A stretch of 6,538 nt of DNA from Candidatus Symbiobacter sp. (GTDB lineage Bacteria; Pseudomonadota; Alphaproteobacteria; Elsterales; Elsteraceae): positions 1 to 6,538 of the forward strand of contig JASGCR010000122.1 in the NCBI GenBank assembly GCA_030054015.1. Direction: 5' to 3'. The translations under genes were made by a program, and so were the position numbers. Below the pieces are notes generated by a model. The model did not search any database, was not told the origin of the DNA, and saw only the letters and a program-made list of their open reading frames with translations. Positions 5,223-6,538 of the stretch are shown here, piece after piece (positions within the stretch are counted from its first letter, which is position 1; the number at the start of each line of letters is the position of its first letter).

Positions 5223-6298
5223 TAATTTACCTCGACATCGATAAAATTATCTTGCGGGAAATTATGGAGGTGGTTTTTGTCCCAATGAATATAAACTTTG
5301 CTGCCCAAGGCCAGGCTTTGCGGGACATCGACTTGCAAGAGCGATCTTTTGCCTTCGATATGACCGATCTCGGCTAAGGATGCCGCCTCAAGCCCTGAGG
5401 GGTCAATAATCAGACGATAATTCGCCCCGAAATATTGGATTTCGCGCACAATGCCAACCATTTGCGCCCCGCCCTCCCCGCCCAGATGGCAATTTTCCGG
5501 CCGTATCGAATAACGCAGCAATTGCCCATTGGCTTGGCGATAATTGACAAAATTGCAATTGCCAACGAAATTGGCGACAAATTCGCTGTTGGGGCGATGG
5601 TATAATTCCTGCGGCGTACCGATTTGCGCCAAGCCGCCCTCATGAAACACGCCAATGCGGTCACACAGCGAAAACGCCTCGTGCTGATCATGGGTGACGA
5701 AGACAAAAGTCACGCCGGTTTCATGATGCAATAATTTTAATTCATGCTGTAATTGCTCGCGCAATTTGAGATCAAGCGCGCCCAGCGGCTCGTCCAACAA
5801 CAGCACCAAGGGTTTTAACACCAAAGCGCGGGCCAAGGCCACGCGTTGCCGCTGCCCGCCCGATAACTCCGCTGGTTTGCGATCAATCAAGGCACTTAAT
5901 CGCACCAATTTAAGGGCATCTTCGATTTGGCGATTGGCCCCATCGCCCTTAATGCCGCGCACCATCAGGCCATAGCCAACATTTTCCCCCACCGTCATAT
6001 GGGGGAACAAGGCGTAATCTTGAAACACCGTATTGACTTGGCGTTTATTGGGGGGAACATTGGTCACATCTTGACCATTCAGGAAAACCGCCCCCTCGTT
6101 AGGTTGCACGAAGCCGGCAATCACCCGCAGCGAGGTGGTTTTACCCGATCCCGATGGACCCAGTAAGCCAAAAAATTCCCCAGCCTTGATGTCAAACGAA
6201 ACCGAACGGAGCGCATGTACTGGATTTTTTTCACTGCCAAAAACGCAGGAAACATTTTTAAGCGAAATCATCGCCGGTGGGTGCGTCGTATTTTCCAT
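5222..6298 (-). CDS. potA: Polyamine-type ABC transporter ATP-binding protein, PotA family
   Basis: This is the ATPase that powers the PotB/PotC channel from the cytoplasmic face. Counting from the ATG at 6298 (358 residues), Walker A is GPSGSGKTT (47-55), the Q-loop Gln is 93, the signature is LSGGQRQR (145-152), Walker B with the catalytic Glu is LLLDEP (166-171, Glu170), and the switch His is 203. VNTVFQDYALFPHMTV and VTFVFVTHDQ closely resemble PotA. The last ~110 residues, including SIRPE (264-268), fit a TOBE domain. The start is uncertain: the frame is open to a GTG at 6343 (373 residues), which has AAGGAAG directly against it, closer than normal. A GTG at 6307 has AGGA three bases before it. 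The ATG at 6298 has AGGA twelve bases away. All give an intact ATPase. potA is first in the operon here; no promoter is evident before it. No binding-protein gene is in the window. Confidence 0.9.
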   Translation of the reverse strand: MENTTHPPAMISLKNVSCVFGSEKNPVHALRSVSFDIKAGEFFGLLGPSGSGKTTSLRVIAGFVQPNEGAVFLNGQDVTNVPPNKRQVNTVFQDYALFPHMTVGENVGYGLMVRGIKGDGANRQIEDALKLVRLSALIDRKPAELSGGQRQRVALARALVLKPLVLLLDEPLGALDLKLREQLQHELKLLHHETGVTFVFVTHDQHEAFSLCDRIGVFHEGGLAQIGTPQELYHRPNSEFVANFVGNCNFVNYRQANGQLLRYSIRPENCHLGGEGGAQMVGIVREIQYFGANYRLIIDPSGLEAASLAEIGHIEGKRSLLQVDVPQSLALGSKVYIHWDKNHLHNFPQDNFIDVEVN

Positions 6299-6377
6299 AG
6301 AAACCACATTTCCTAGCGGCACCGTGCCGCCGCGTTCAGACACCTTCCTTAAGGATGGTCTGATTAAGTCGTACTGA

Positions 6378-6538
6378 CCCCCCCTTCCTGCTTAGGAAGG
6401 GGGGGAAACCTATCCTTGGCGGCTTGCCGCCTAGGATAGGTCGGGGGGGTTGGTGATGAAAAATCTGATCAGAATCAGTATCATGCACCAACCCCCCCAA
6501 GAAAAGCTATGAATTTTTTTACAAAAAATTCTAGCTTT
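6378..6538. repeat. Four tandem hairpins in the region upstream of potA
   Basis: Hairpin A pairs 6378-6389 with 6394-6405 (12 bp: C7TTCCT with AGGAAG7, loop GCTT). Hairpin B pairs 6408-6416 with 6433-6441 and 6418-6422 with 6427-6431 (14 bp, one mismatch). Hairpin C pairs 6443-6455 with 6486-6498 (13 bp) and, past a one-base bulge, 6456-6459 with 6481-6484; its interior contains CTGAT/ATCAG. Hairpin D pairs 6503-6509 with 6532-6538 and 6511-6519 with 6523-6531, and may continue past the edge. Only 0-4 bases separate neighbours. The two C7 and two G7 runs can also pair across hairpins. The core of the left-hand repeat family is absent, so this is a different element. If potA is co-transcribed with an upstream gene, this block would lie in the message. 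Confidence 0.85.

Overview
This 6,538-base window looks like bacterial chromosomal DNA. An alphaproteobacterium is the best guess, from the style of the RhlE-type helicase with its long Arg/Gly/Pro-rich tail and of the polyamine-type ABC transporter. No rRNA, tRNA or other lineage marker is present, so this is an inference. Coding density is high, and the unusual content lies in the two intergenic regions.

Layout from left to right. Bases 1-104 hold fragments of a repeat family with the core GTCATTACCC / GGGTAATGAC. Bases 105-1931 (minus) encode a DEAD-box RNA helicase of the RhlE group, with a good sigma70-type promoter at 2016-2044. Bases 1932-2718 contain no credible gene. They hold three 53-bp tandem repeats, then two near-identical 147-bp palindromic elements that each fold on paper into a closed four-way junction (a closing stem plus three hairpins with no unpaired junction bases), each followed by T-rich tails. 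Bases 2719-3462 (plus) encode an alpha/beta-fold hydrolase. Bases 3467-6298 (minus) are a three-gene operon, read potA, potB, potC, for the ATPase and two permeases of a spermidine/putrescine-type importer. The hydrolase and potC converge with 4 bp between their stop codons. Bases 6378-6538, in front of potA, hold four back-to-back hairpins, three of them large.

The potABC genes overlap and each permease gene has a clear Shine-Dalgarno sequence, so they are probably translated as a coupled unit. No periplasmic binding protein is present. It may lie upstream of potA beyond the right edge, which would place the hairpin block between it and potA. The helicase and hydrolase show no functional link to the transporter.

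The most notable material is the repeat system around the helicase. The core occurs ten times exactly, and I saw it only outside genes. The 147-bp elements look like head-to-head pairs of REP-like units (BIME-like). The two copies differ at two bases, both in predicted loops. Each element could also refold into two separate hairpins.
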